DNA from: Candidatus Poribacteria bacterium
GTDB lineage: Bacteria; Poribacteria; WGA-4E; WGA-3G
Assembly: GCA_028824685.1 (NCBI GenBank)
Contig: JAPPCZ010000057.1
Span: 1-60,908 of the forward strand
DNA length: 60,908 nucleotides
Reading direction: 5' to 3'
Shown: positions 9,015 to 18,452 of the stretch, piece by piece
Position numbering within the stretch: the stretch's first letter is position 1
Layout: the number at the start of each line of letters is the position of its first letter
Made by a program: the position numbers and the translations under genes
Notes under the pieces: model-generated
Told to the model about the DNA's origin: nothing
Databases searched by the model: none
What the model saw: only the letters and a program-made list of their open reading frames with translations

Positions 9015-11177
9015 TTAAACTGCTTGCAGCTGCGCCAATGCAGCATCAAATTGCTTTGATCCAATACCAGCACGGTCAAATCGGACTGTTACATAAGTAC
9101 CTGAGACGGATTCGTTGAGTTTCGTTACCTTCCCTCGTCCAAATTTTTCGTGGTGGACAATCTGACCAACTCCGAAAGATTCTTCTTGATGCTCTTCAAT
9201 GTAACTGATTTCTGGCTGTGAGAATGGGGAGTTGTAACGGTCAACGTGCTGAATAAGATGCGGCGAAATTTCCTCAATGAAACGGGATGGGACTCTGTAT
9301 TCCGCGCCGCTCCACGTTCTACGTGCCTGTGCATGCACGAGATAAAGCTGCTCCATCGCACGCGTGATTCCGACATAACAGACCCTACGTTCCTCCTCTA
9401 AACCCGCTTCTGTGCACTCGGAACGTTGATGCGGCAAATAACCTTCCTCCATGCCAACCATAAAAACGAAAGGAAATTCTAAACCCTTTGCGCTATGTAA
9501 GGTCATCAGTGTCACGATATTTGTTTCATCTGTATTGTCATCTGTTTGCATGGTATCAATATCCGCAATGAGTGCAACATTTTCCAAATAATCCGAAAGC
9601 GTTGGTTCCTCAGCAATCAGCTCGTATTCATAAACAGCGTTCCTTAGTTCCTCGATGTTTTCCACGCGATTCTGTGCTTCTATAGTACGTTGTCCTCTAA
9701 AGTTTTCAAGATAACCCGTTGTATCAAACACATGTTCAAGTGCGTCAGACGGCAGGTCATCTCCGTCAAACCCGTCAAAAATTTTTGCGAAGCGGTGGAT
9801 TTTTCCTTTGATACCAGCGTTAATCGTTTCGATTTCGTCAACACGTTCAACAGCCTCAAAAAGTGTTATTCCTTGATTATCCGCAAAACCCATGAGTCTT
9901 TCAAGTGATGTAGCACCAATGCCGCGAGTCGGCACGTTGATGATGCGTCTGAGACTCATTGAATCGAAAGGATTGCACATGACGCGGAGATAAGCTATCA
10001 GATCTTTGATTTCCATGCGGTCATAAAAGCCTAACCCACCGACAATCTGATAGGGTATATTCGCAGCGCGAAGTGCCTCCTCAAATATACGGGATTGTGC
10101 ATTCGTGCGATAAAAGATCGCAAAGTCCTTATAATCAACTCCTTCAGCGTTCCAATCTTCAATCTTTGTCCCGACGAAACCTGCTTCATCACGTTCATCC
10201 ATCGCTTCATAGCAGGTGACAAGTTCACCACTCTCATTTTTTGTCCAAAGTTTTTTTTCTTTACGTTTCTTATTGTTTTGAACAACACTCCATGCTGCTT
10301 CCAATATATTTTGCGTTGAACGGTAATTTTGCTCTAATCGGAGGACATTTGTATTTGGGTAATTCTTTTCAAAATCTAATATATTATGGATGTCTGCACC
10401 ACGAAATCCGTAGATGGATTGGTCATCATCTCCAACGACACACACATTCTTTTTTTCACCAGCCAAATAACGCACCAATTCATATTGGCAGCGGTTTGTG
10501 TCCTGATATTCATCTACCAGCACATGTTCAAACTTCTCTTGATAATGTTCAAGCACATCTGGATGTTTTTTGAACAGTTCCACTGTAAAGTTGAGCAAAT
10601 CGTCAAAATCTAAGGCGTTGTTTTTGCGGAGTGTGTCCTGATACTCGGGGTATATTTTGGCAACAATCTTTTCATAATAACCGTCAGCCGTGTTCGCGTA
10701 AGTATCCGGTTTTATGGCGTTGTTTTTTGCTTTACCAATCAAATCGTGAATGGTGCGCGGATTATACATCTTGTCGTCCAAGCCGTGCTGTCTGATAATA
10801 TCTTTCACAACTGTTACTTGTTCACCCTTATCATATATTGTAAAGTTTTTGGTAAAGCCGTCTAATTGCTCAATGTCTCGGCGTAGGATACGCGCGCAGG
10901 TTGCGTGGAAGGTTGCAACCCACAGGTTTTTGCTCGTCCCCTCTCCAACGAGTATTTCCAGTCGTTCCTTCATTTCGTTTGCTGCCTTATTGGTGAACGT
11001 CACTGCAAGGATACGGAAGGGAGAGACACGGTGGTGTTTCATGAGATAGGCGACGCGGTGCGTAATCACGCGCGTTTTACCGCTCCCCGCACCCGATAGG
11101 ATAAGGAGCGGTCCCTCGGTGTGTTGGACAGCCTCTCGTTGTACACTGTTTAAGTTACTTAATAGATTATCGGACAA
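9015..11177 (-). CDS. pcrA: ATP-dependent DNA helicase PcrA/UvrD
   Basis: A 720-residue superfamily 1A 3'-5' helicase. Walker A is GAGSGKT at 29-35. VDEYQDTNRCQYELVRYLAG is motif II, GDDDQSIYGFRGA motif III, LEQNYRST motif IV, and TLHSAKGLEFPFVFMVGMEEG with GITRA motifs V-VI. The C-terminal tail (VGQIVHHEKFGRGKVTKL) is the RNA-polymerase-binding Tudor-like module found in PcrA/UvrD. It acts in nucleotide excision repair, mismatch repair and removal of stalled RNA polymerase. The start is TTG at 11177, since GGAG lies 7 nt upstream and the protein begins with the expected LLSNLNSVQREAV segment. It is transcribed divergently from hsdM. Confidence 0.95.
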   Translation of the reverse strand: MSDNLLSNLNSVQREAVQHTEGPLLILSGAGSGKTRVITHRVAYLMKHHRVSPFRILAVTFTNKAANEMKERLEILVGEGTSKNLWVATFHATCARILRRDIEQLDGFTKNFTIYDKGEQVTVVKDIIRQHGLDDKMYNPRTIHDLIGKAKNNAIKPDTYANTADGYYEKIVAKIYPEYQDTLRKNNALDFDDLLNFTVELFKKHPDVLEHYQEKFEHVLVDEYQDTNRCQYELVRYLAGEKKNVCVVGDDDQSIYGFRGADIHNILDFEKNYPNTNVLRLEQNYRSTQNILEAAWSVVQNNKKRKEKKLWTKNESGELVTCYEAMDERDEAGFVGTKIEDWNAEGVDYKDFAIFYRTNAQSRIFEEALRAANIPYQIVGGLGFYDRMEIKDLIAYLRVMCNPFDSMSLRRIINVPTRGIGATSLERLMGFADNQGITLFEAVERVDEIETINAGIKGKIHRFAKIFDGFDGDDLPSDALEHVFDTTGYLENFRGQRTIEAQNRVENIEELRNAVYEYELIAEEPTLSDYLENVALIADIDTMQTDDNTDETNIVTLMTLHSAKGLEFPFVFMVGMEEGYLPHQRSECTEAGLEEERRVCYVGITRAMEQLYLVHAQARRTWSGAEYRVPSRFIEEISPHLIQHVDRYNSPFSQPEISYIEEHQEESFGVGQIVHHEKFGRGKVTKLNESVSGTYVTVRFDRAGIGSKQFDAALAQLQAV

Positions 11178-11216
11178 GAATCGTCTCCGCGGATGTGGGT
11201 TTGTAGTAATGTATAA

Positions 11217-11245
11217 AGTATACGCAATTTAGGTTTTGTTTGCAA
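11217..11245 (-). promoter_or_regulatory. Sigma-70-type promoter for pcrA
   Basis: On the minus strand, TTGCAA (11245-11240) and TATACT (11222-11217) are separated by exactly 17 bp. Transcription would start near 11210, leaving a leader of about 33 nt before the TTG start of pcrA. It is back-to-back with the hsdM promoter, with only 15 bp between the two -35 hexamers. Confidence 0.65.
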
Positions 11246-11260
11246 GGGAAATTGTTGGTA

Positions 11261-11289
11261 TTGCATTTCTGGTCAAAAGATGCTATAAT
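11261..11289 (+). promoter_or_regulatory. Sigma-70-type promoter for hsdMSR
   Basis: TTGCAT (11261-11266), a 17-bp spacer, then TATAAT (11284-11289) preceded by TGC (extended -10). The predicted start point is near 11296. Because this promoter lies inside the longest open frame upstream of hsdM (which extends to 11236), the true translation start must be downstream of it. Confidence 0.75.
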
Positions 11290-11322
11290 TTGAATATAGT
11301 AAAAACTGAAGGAGCATGTCTC

Positions 11323-12969
11323 TTGCCGAAAAAGAAAACCCCAACCGACAACACCCAAATCACACTCCCCTTGGAATCCGAGAACGAGGAACATTTAGAT
11401 GTATCCAAGCTTGAAACATGGCTATGGGATGCTGCTTGTGTGATACGAGGTGCAACCGATGCCCCAAAATTTAAAGATTTCATCTTACCGTTAATCTTCT
11501 ATAAACGACTCTCCGATGTATTTGATGACGAATTTGCCAAACATAAAACAGAGTTCGGGAATGAAGAATTGGCATGGGAGATTGTTAAGCAAGACCATGA
11601 AGATGCACTTAAAACTGATCGTGACGACCCGATTGTCCGTTTTTATATTCCGCAGCAGTATAGTTGGGAAGCACTTCGCAACCACCCCGCTGACGGTAAT
11701 CTGGGACAGTTTGTTACCGATGCCATGCGTGAGGTTGGGCGTGCTAATCCACGGTTACAGGGTGTGCTGGACGTAGAAGATTTCAACGAACGTCAAAGCG
11801 GACAGCGGCGTATTGACGACGAACGCCTCGAAAAATTGATTGAGGTTATCAGTCAACATCGGCTTGGACTACAAGATGCGGAACCAGATATCCTCGGACG
11901 TGCTTACGAGTATCTGTTGCGGAAGTTTGCTGAAGGACAGGGACAAAGCGCAGGTGAGTTCTACACGCCCAAAGAGGTTGGATGGTTAATGGCAAAACTG
12001 CTTAACCCCGAACCCTATTCTACTATCTACGACCCTGCTTGTGGTTCAGGTGGGCTGCTCATCAAAGGACGATTGCAATTTGATGAAATGCACCCGGACG
12101 AAAAAAGTCAAGCACCACACATCTATGGACAAGAATTAACCCCTACCACCTACGCGATGGCAAAAATGAACGCCTTTCTACACGATTTTATCAGCGCAGA
12201 TATTCAAATAGGCGACACCTTCCGCAACCCCCGTTTTGTTGCGGATAATTCAAAACTACAACGTTTTGACAATGTGATGGCAAATCCGATGTGGAATCAA
12301 GAAGGATATGACGGTGATTTTTATGAGAACGATAGTTGGAACCGATTTTCTTACGGAATTGCTCCGAATTCCTCCGCAGACTGGGCCTGGGTGCAACACA
12401 TGCTCGCTTCCCTAAAAGACAATGGACGTGCAGCAATTGTACTTGACACTGGCGCGGTTTCTCGCGGTTCCGGTGCAAAGCAGACCAACCGCGAGCGCGA
12501 TATTCGCAAAAAGTTTGTTGAAGAAGACTTGATTGAAGGCGTTATACTGCTACCCGAAAATCTGTTTTACAACACACCCGCCCCGGGCATTATTTTACTG
12601 CTAAACCGCAACAAGTTAGCTGAACGAAAAGAACAGATCCTGCTTATCAACCTTTCTCAACATTTTGAGAAAGGAAAACCGAAAAATGTCGTAACTGATG
12701 ACGGAATTGATGCATCAGCAGAGGTTTATCAGGAATGGGAGTCTCGTGAGAAATTGAGCAGCGTTATTACACTGGAAGATGCACGGAAAGCCGATTACAA
12801 CCTGAGTCCCTCACAGTTTGTAGATGTCGGTGACAAAGTTGTACACCGTCCAGTGAATGAGATTTTGGCCGACTTAACGGTGGCACACATTGCACGTGAA
12901 AAAGCGGATAACGCTTTGGAAGATGTGTTGACACGGCTTAGACTTAATGGGAGAGGCAGCAGTGAATAA
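11323..12969 (+). CDS. hsdM: Type I restriction-modification system methyltransferase subunit
   Basis: N6-adenine methyltransferase subunit of a type I system (548 residues from the chosen start). The HsdM N-terminal helical domain (LETWLWDAACVIRGATDAPKFKDFILPLIFYKRL) is followed by the SAM-binding motif I DPACGSGG (about 237-244) and motif IV NPMW (about 321-324), a known variant of the usual NPPF. The open frame starts at TTG 11236, but the promoter at 11261-11289 lies inside that part. The TTG at 11323 has AAGGAG 8 nt upstream and is chosen instead. hsdS follows with overlap. Methylation by M2S protects host DNA, and with HsdR the complex restricts unmodified DNA. Confidence 0.93.
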   Translation: MPKKKTPTDNTQITLPLESENEEHLDVSKLETWLWDAACVIRGATDAPKFKDFILPLIFYKRLSDVFDDEFAKHKTEFGNEELAWEIVKQDHEDALKTDRDDPIVRFYIPQQYSWEALRNHPADGNLGQFVTDAMREVGRANPRLQGVLDVEDFNERQSGQRRIDDERLEKLIEVISQHRLGLQDAEPDILGRAYEYLLRKFAEGQGQSAGEFYTPKEVGWLMAKLLNPEPYSTIYDPACGSGGLLIKGRLQFDEMHPDEKSQAPHIYGQELTPTTYAMAKMNAFLHDFISADIQIGDTFRNPRFVADNSKLQRFDNVMANPMWNQEGYDGDFYENDSWNRFSYGIAPNSSADWAWVQHMLASLKDNGRAAIVLDTGAVSRGSGAKQTNRERDIRKKFVEEDLIEGVILLPENLFYNTPAPGIILLLNRNKLAERKEQILLINLSQHFEKGKPKNVVTDDGIDASAEVYQEWESREKLSSVITLEDARKADYNLSPSQFVDVGDKVVHRPVNEILADLTVAHIAREKADNALEDVLTRLRLNGRGSSE

Positions 12970-14128
12970 TGTAAATTTCCCAGAACATTGGAAAATGATA
13001 CCACTTGAAAAAGCGGTAAATGTCTTTGATAAAAAGAGAATTCCACTTAATGAGACTCAAAGGCAACAGATGCCAGGAGAATATCCTTACTGCGGGGCAA
13101 ATGGAGTCGTAGATTATGTAAATGATTATCTATTTGATGGTGAGCATGTTTTGTTAGCAGAAGATGGGGGATACTGGGGTTCTTTTGAAAATTCAGCTTA
13201 TTTGATGAATGGTAAGTTTTGGGTAAACAATCACGCGCATGTTTTACAAGCTAAGCAAGGTCTATCAGATAATTATTTTTTAATGTGTCAATTGAATTAT
13301 CTTGATATAAAACCGTTTATCAGCGGAACAACTCGTGGAAAACTGAATCAGGGCATGATGAAGCGGGTACCCTTATCACTACCCACACTTCCCGAACAAC
13401 GTGCCATTGCCTACATCCTACAAACAATCCAAGAGGCAAAATCCACCCGACAACACGAAATCGTATTAGAACGCGAACGCAAAGCGGCCTTAATGGATTT
13501 TCTCTTTTCACACGGCACAAAAGATGAACCCCGCAAACAGACTGAGATTGGTGAGATTCCTGAGAGCTGGGAAATGACAAAATTAGGTGATTTAGTAAAG
13601 TTGAAAAGTGGTGAAACTCGTCCAAAAGATATTGAGAGTAAACCCGATGCAGAACGTACTATTCCAGTATATGGAGGAAATGGCATCTTAGGTTATACTG
13701 GTAAACAGTTCAGCGATCAAAGGCTTCTTGTAATCGGACGCGTTGGTGCATATTGTGGTTGCGTACATATAGCAGAAGCCCCGAATTGGATTACTGATAA
13801 TGCTTTATATTCAGAGAAATGGTTTAGCAACGAAGTATCTCTTGATTTTCTGGCGGAACAATTAGAGCATTTTAATTTAAATCAGTTACAAAGAAGAGGG
13901 GGACAACCATTGATCACACAAAGTATTCTCCATCAACTCAAAGTACCTTTGCCTCCATTTCCAGAACAATATGCTATTGCCGAAACCTTTTCAGCCTTTG
14001 ATGAAAAAATAGCAGTCCTTGAACAAGAAGTTGAACTGATAGATGAACTATTCCATGCCATGCTTGAAGGACTGATGACAGGGCAAAGGTCTGCTGTGCC
14101 TTTACTTGAAAGTGGAGAGATACAATGA
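12962..14128 (+). CDS. hsdS: Type I restriction-modification system specificity subunit
   Basis: Specificity subunit with two target-recognition half-repeats. Each ends in the family's helical spacer: LPTLPEQRAIAYILQTIQEA near residue 145 and PLPPFPEQYAIAETFSAFDE near residue 345. The two target-recognition domains differ from each other, implying a bipartite asymmetric target that cannot be deduced here. Start: ATG at 12947 is possible, but GTG at 12962 has GGGAGAGG 5 nt upstream and is preferred. Both overlap the end of hsdM (stop at 12969), so translation is coupled. The stop overlaps the hsdR start as ATGA. Confidence 0.92.
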   Translation: MNNVNFPEHWKMIPLEKAVNVFDKKRIPLNETQRQQMPGEYPYCGANGVVDYVNDYLFDGEHVLLAEDGGYWGSFENSAYLMNGKFWVNNHAHVLQAKQGLSDNYFLMCQLNYLDIKPFISGTTRGKLNQGMMKRVPLSLPTLPEQRAIAYILQTIQEAKSTRQHEIVLERERKAALMDFLFSHGTKDEPRKQTEIGEIPESWEMTKLGDLVKLKSGETRPKDIESKPDAERTIPVYGGNGILGYTGKQFSDQRLLVIGRVGAYCGCVHIAEAPNWITDNALYSEKWFSNEVSLDFLAEQLEHFNLNQLQRRGGQPLITQSILHQLKVPLPPFPEQYAIAETFSAFDEKIAVLEQEVELIDELFHAMLEGLMTGQRSAVPLLESGEIQ

Positions 14129-16998
14129 GCGAATATGAAGCAGTCCAAGAACCGATGCTTCGCTATAGCAATCAGATTGGCTGGACGCGCGTATCGCGTT
14201 CGCAAGCCATGCAGATGCGTGGTGGTGATACCGCCGCGCGCTATTTTACTGATGTATTGCAAGCACAACTCTTGAAACTCAATAAAGGAGTCTTAGACGA
14301 ATCCAATTGTACCAACGTTATGCGGCAACTCGGTTTGCTTAATTCAACACTTGAGGGTAACCAAACAGCACTATCTTGGATGCGCGGAGAACAGTCAATT
14401 TTTGTTCCAAGTGAAAACCGCGAACTTAATGTCACACTTATTGATTTTGAGAATCCCGACAATAACCTGTTTCATGTCACTGATGAATGGGAACAACAGG
14501 GTGGTGTCCACACCAATCGCGCCGATGTCGTGTTCTTGATTAACGGAATACCGGTGGCAGTTGTGGAAACAAAAGATACTAACAAGCGGGACGGTTTAGC
14601 ATTGGGTGTTGATCAGATCCGCCGTTACCATCGCGAAACACCTGAAATGTTCACCACTGCACAACTCTTCGCTGTTACACATCTACTCGGTTTTTTCTAT
14701 AGCGTAACATGGAACACTAATCGTAAAAACCTGTTTAACTGGAAAACAGATGAACCTACAAACTATGAGCAGAAGGTAAAAACCTTTTTCGACCGTGAAC
14801 GTTTTCTGCAAGTCCTGCAGCGGTTAGTTATTTTTCAGGACCGAGACGACCAACTCACTAAGGTTGTGCTGCGTCAACACCAAACGCGTGCAGTGGAGAA
14901 AGTAATTGATCGCGTTAACGATCCGAACAAACGGCGCGGGTTGGTTTGGCATACGCAGGGCAGTGGTAAAACCCTCACCATGATAACAATTGCCGCACGA
15001 CTCCTACGCGGTAGGGAACAAGCAGAAAAGCCCACCGTGCTAATGGTTGTTGACCGCAACGAATTGGAAAGCCAACTCTTTAGAAATATCACCGCTTACG
15101 GCATCACAACGCTTGAAATCGCACAAAGCAAAGAGGACTTAGAAAGGATTTTAGCATCCGATTACCGCGGTTTAATCGTGTCCATGATTCACAAGTTTGA
15201 TAAGAAACCTCCAAACCTTAACACTCGCGAGAGTACGGTCGTGTTAATCGACGAAGCGCACAGAACGACCGGCGGTAACTTTGGAAGTCATTTAATGGCA
15301 GCGCTGCCGAACGCTACATATATCGGGTTTACCGGCACACCGATTGATAACCTTGCTAAAGGCGAAGGCACTTTTAAAGCATTTGGCAAAGACGACGAAC
15401 AGGGATATCTTGATAAATATGGTATCGCTGAATCTATTGAAGACGGCACGACTGTCCAATTGCATTACGCACTTGCCCCATCCGGTTTACAGGTTGATCC
15501 AGACCTATTAGATCAAGAATTCCTAAATCTCGTAAAAACTGAAGGTATTAGCGATCTTGATGAACTGAACGCAATCCTTGAAAGTGCTGTCAAGCTAAAA
15601 GTGATGATGAAATCTCCCGACAGGATAACGGAAATTGCTAAGTTTGTCGCCAAAGACTTCAAGGAAAGAATTGAGCCAATGGGATTCAAGGCGTTTTTGG
15701 TCGGTGTAGACCGTGAGGCGTGTGCATTATATAAACAGGCACTTGATAATTACCTGCCACCAGAATATTCAGAGGTCGTCTATTCACATAACAATGACGA
15801 CTCTGAACTGATGAAATCGTTCCACCACACGCCAGACCAAGAGAAAGAAATTCGTAAGAAATTCATTGATAAAAACGAACAACCGAAAATACTGATTGTG
15901 ACCCAAAAATTATTGACTGGATTTGATGCACCGATCCTTTACTGCATGTATCTTGATAAACCGATGCGTGACCACGTGTTGTTACAGGCAATTGCCCGTG
16001 TTAACAGACCTTATGAGGATGAAGATGGATTGGTAAAACCTGCGGGATTTGTGTTAGATTTTGTTGGCATCTTTGAGAAATTAGAAAAAGCACTCGCCTT
16101 CGATTCTGACGAAGTTGAGAGTGTCATTCAGAACATTGACGTACTCAAAGAGGCTTTTGCGAAGTTAATGCGTGAAGATGCACAGGAGTATCTGCCGCTT
16201 ACCGTAGGTTCGGACGATAAAGCGAAAGATCGAGCAGTAAAATATTTTGAGGATAAGGATGTTCGGGAAACATTTTTCACGTTTTTCAAACAGGTACAAA
16301 ATTACTATAATATCCTGTCCCCTGATGCCTTTTTACATGAATTTATAGAGGATTATCAAGCACTTGCATCATTATACGGGTTAATTCGTAACGCTTATAC
16401 CGAGCAAATTTACGTTGATAAGGAATTAACGACCAAAACGCAGGAACTGTTAAAGACTCATACGGAAGGCAATCTATTTGAGTTGCCCCACGCTGTTTAT
16501 GAATTGAACGAAACCACTTTGAAAGAAATAGATCAGAGCGATTCATCTGATACGGTTAAGGTGCTAAATTTACGGAAAGTACTACGTCAGACTGTAGCAA
16601 ATGAAGGCGCAGCCCAGCCGTTTTTAAGATCTATTGGCGAACGCGCAGAAGCAGCTATAGAGGCTTATGAAAATCGTCAGTCAGAAACGAAAGACATTTT
16701 AGCTGAGTTCAGAAAGTTAGCGGAGGAATATTCAAGTGCCGCCAGAGAACGTAATGAGGTGAATTTGGATAATAACTCCTTTGCAATTTATAGAGAACTT
16801 AAAAACGTCATAGAAGATTTCACCCCAAAACAAGCACAAGCTATTAATAGTGAATTTGAGAAATTTCCAGACTATCAATGGGACGCACATGAAAAAATAG
16901 AGTTGCGAATTAGGCTCTATAAAACCTTAAACCCCACTGTTGGCACTGACAACTTGATCGAAACAACAAACAAATTGCTAAAGTTGGAACGCGTATGA
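14125..16998 (+). CDS. hsdR: Type I restriction endonuclease subunit R
   Basis: The 957-residue translocase/nuclease subunit. The N-terminal PD-(D/E)xK nuclease core is visible as N-G-I-P-V-A-V-V-E-T-K with E148 and K150, plus a QxxxY-type segment (GVDQIRRYHRETPEMF). The helicase motor has Walker A HTQGSGKT (276-283), DEAH (376-379), GFTGTPI and the second-lobe motif LLTGFDAPILYCMYLDKPMRDHVLLQAIARVNR. The helical C-terminal part that contacts HsdM/S follows. It hydrolyses ATP to pull DNA and cleaves at a distance from the recognition site. ATGA overlaps at both ends (with hsdS and with the metallopeptidase gene) show one operon. All motifs are intact, so the system looks functional. Confidence 0.95.
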   Translation: MSEYEAVQEPMLRYSNQIGWTRVSRSQAMQMRGGDTAARYFTDVLQAQLLKLNKGVLDESNCTNVMRQLGLLNSTLEGNQTALSWMRGEQSIFVPSENRELNVTLIDFENPDNNLFHVTDEWEQQGGVHTNRADVVFLINGIPVAVVETKDTNKRDGLALGVDQIRRYHRETPEMFTTAQLFAVTHLLGFFYSVTWNTNRKNLFNWKTDEPTNYEQKVKTFFDRERFLQVLQRLVIFQDRDDQLTKVVLRQHQTRAVEKVIDRVNDPNKRRGLVWHTQGSGKTLTMITIAARLLRGREQAEKPTVLMVVDRNELESQLFRNITAYGITTLEIAQSKEDLERILASDYRGLIVSMIHKFDKKPPNLNTRESTVVLIDEAHRTTGGNFGSHLMAALPNATYIGFTGTPIDNLAKGEGTFKAFGKDDEQGYLDKYGIAESIEDGTTVQLHYALAPSGLQVDPDLLDQEFLNLVKTEGISDLDELNAILESAVKLKVMMKSPDRITEIAKFVAKDFKERIEPMGFKAFLVGVDREACALYKQALDNYLPPEYSEVVYSHNNDDSELMKSFHHTPDQEKEIRKKFIDKNEQPKILIVTQKLLTGFDAPILYCMYLDKPMRDHVLLQAIARVNRPYEDEDGLVKPAGFVLDFVGIFEKLEKALAFDSDEVESVIQNIDVLKEAFAKLMREDAQEYLPLTVGSDDKAKDRAVKYFEDKDVRETFFTFFKQVQNYYNILSPDAFLHEFIEDYQALASLYGLIRNAYTEQIYVDKELTTKTQELLKTHTEGNLFELPHAVYELNETTLKEIDQSDSSDTVKVLNLRKVLRQTVANEGAAQPFLRSIGERAEAAIEAYENRQSETKDILAEFRKLAEEYSSAARERNEVNLDNNSFAIYRELKNVIEDFTPKQAQAINSEFEKFPDYQWDAHEKIELRIRLYKTLNPTVGTDNLIETTNKLLKLERV

Positions 16999-17342
16999 AT
17001 TCACAAAACAGATTGGATAGTCCCATAGATTTGAAAGACGCCGTGACGCAGTGGGCAGAACGCATCGGTGTTAAGGTGCGGGAAATCCATTTGCGTGAAA
17101 TGCGGCAGAAGTGGGCATCTATATCAACCAACGGCAGGTTGACGCTCAACACTGAACTGTTAAATCTGCCAGAGCCGTTGACGGAATTTGTGATTGTGCA
17201 TGAATTGGTGCATCTACTTGTGCCAAATCACGGTAAGTTGTTTAAGGGGTATATGTCAGCGTATCTACCAGATTGGGTGGAACGGCAAAAACACCTAAAA
17301 ATCCTTAACGATGCAGATGTGTCTGATGCTGTCAAAACGTAG
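16995..17342 (+). CDS. YgjP-like (DUF45) zinc metallopeptidase in the hsd operon
   Basis: A 115-residue protein with the zinc site HELVH (H69, E70, H73) and a third ligand H79, as in the YgjP/DUF45 (WLM-related) family, preceded by the family's strand region REMRQKWASISTNGRLTLN. Normal members are about 160-240 residues, so this is a minimal version lacking the N-terminal part. Its ATG overlaps the hsdR stop by 4 nt, so it is translated as the fourth gene of the type I restriction operon. DUF45 genes are often reported next to hsdR; the substrate is unknown. A role in turnover of a restriction subunit is a possibility only. Confidence 0.85.
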   Translation: MNSQNRLDSPIDLKDAVTQWAERIGVKVREIHLREMRQKWASISTNGRLTLNTELLNLPEPLTEFVIVHELVHLLVPNHGKLFKGYMSAYLPDWVERQKHLKILNDADVSDAVKT

Positions 17343-17367
17343 GAAATATGCTATAATCTCGGATATG

Positions 17368-18252
17368 TCAAGGCATTCCATCTTCACTATCAGCGACTTG
17401 TTTCCGAAGTCGTTCTAACTCAGTTTCTAACTCTCGGCACCGCTCAGTTTCCTGTTTAGCAAGTGCTTCTGCTTGCTGCCGCCGCTCTGCTTCTTCTGCT
17501 GCCATCGCCTCTGCTTCCTGTCGTAGGTGTTCTTCTTGTTCTCGCAGTTGCTGTTCTTGTTCTTTAAGTTGTTTTTCTTCCTTGTGGAATTGTTGTTCTT
17601 CCATAGAAGTTGTTATCGGAGTGCCATCAGGCAGGTACGGACGCAATAGCCTCACATGTGTCGTTAGGTCATCTTTCCATCGAAACCAGAGATTTAACGC
17701 ATTACTGAACAATCCACCTTCGGCATCAGGTTCAATCTCAGTATAACTCCCAGAAGTACTCCGCTGCCAACCGCGAAATTCCGCCGGTTTCTCCATTTCA
17801 GGTTGATGGATAAAGTATTCTTGAACGCCTATCTCTGTCATATACAAGTCTACTTTTTTCTCCCGATCCAGATGTGCAGTTGAGTCAGAGAGAAACTCAA
17901 AAACAGCAACAGGCACCGCACCTTCTGCCCACGTATAGAAACTACGACGTAGGGGATATTTCTCAACACCAAACACGATGTGAATATCAGGGGCGACACA
18001 TTTTGTGATGTCCCCTTCGCTATAATAGATAAAACTGTCAACGGCGATGTGAACCAGATCGTTGATTGCGAAATATCGCTTGAGTTGGTCGGATAACGTA
18101 ATAATCTGTTCAGCATGAAAATCGGTTTCAGCCATAGGTTCGTCGTCCTCACACGGATAGCCTTCTATGTAAATGGTCGGTTTTCCACTCGCTTTTGGAA
18201 AAACTGGCATATACTTTTTTTGTTTGATTCTGAAATCGTTTAGCGTATCCAT
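17368..18252 (-). CDS. Uma2-family PD-(D/E)XK protein with C-terminal coiled coil
   Basis: A 294-residue protein with a Uma2 (DUF820) nuclease-fold core at about residues 30-200. The motif series reads CVAPDIHIVFG, then AVPVAVFEFLSDSTAHLDREKKVDLYMTEIGVQEYFIHQPE, giving the acidic residues and Lys expected of a PD-(D/E)XK site. From about 215 onward is a continuous Gln/Glu-rich coiled coil (EEQQFHKEEKQLKEQEQQLR repeats). Uma2 proteins are expanded in Cyanobacteria, Planctomycetes and Poribacteria; their biological role is poorly known. GGAGATAATC precedes the ATG. It converges with the hsd operon, with 25 bp between stop codons. Confidence 0.85.
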   Translation of the reverse strand: MDTLNDFRIKQKKYMPVFPKASGKPTIYIEGYPCEDDEPMAETDFHAEQIITLSDQLKRYFAINDLVHIAVDSFIYYSEGDITKCVAPDIHIVFGVEKYPLRRSFYTWAEGAVPVAVFEFLSDSTAHLDREKKVDLYMTEIGVQEYFIHQPEMEKPAEFRGWQRSTSGSYTEIEPDAEGGLFSNALNLWFRWKDDLTTHVRLLRPYLPDGTPITTSMEEQQFHKEEKQLKEQEQQLREQEEHLRQEAEAMAAEEAERRQQAEALAKQETERCRELETELERLRKQVADSEDGMP

Positions 18253-18388
18253 GATTATCTCCGTTGTGTATCAGGATCGGAACTATTTAAGCAACACTCA
18301 TGCTGTTTGAAAATATCACAAAACAGTCTTATCATTTCTTTTCATTTTAACAGAAAATACATGATTTTTCAATGTAATTGTGTCAAAA

Positions 18389-18420
18389 CAAAAAGGCGAG
18401 GCACAGCGACCTCGCCCTAC
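18389..18420 (-). terminator. Intrinsic terminator of uvrA
   Basis: Read on the minus strand just past the uvrA stop, a perfect 7-bp GC-rich stem (GGCGAGG/CCTCGCC, plus-strand positions 395-401 and 410-416 of the 18-kb block) with an 8-nt loop is followed by TTTTTGTTTTG. This is the classical Rho-independent layout. Confidence 0.8.
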
Positions 18421-18452
18421 AGTTTTTCAAGATTTGTGTAATAGCAAGCAGC

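Noticed and set aside
11236..11322. N-terminal 29 codons of the longest hsdM frame
   Set aside because: The consensus promoter for the operon lies inside this part, so it would not be transcribed; TTG 11323 has a proper ribosome-binding site.
17349..17357. TGCTATAAT, a perfect extended -10 on the plus strand after the hsd operon
   Set aside because: No good -35 lies 17 bp upstream, and the only thing downstream is the antisense strand of a Uma2 gene. It may be a relic of a promoter, but I cannot support it as a feature.
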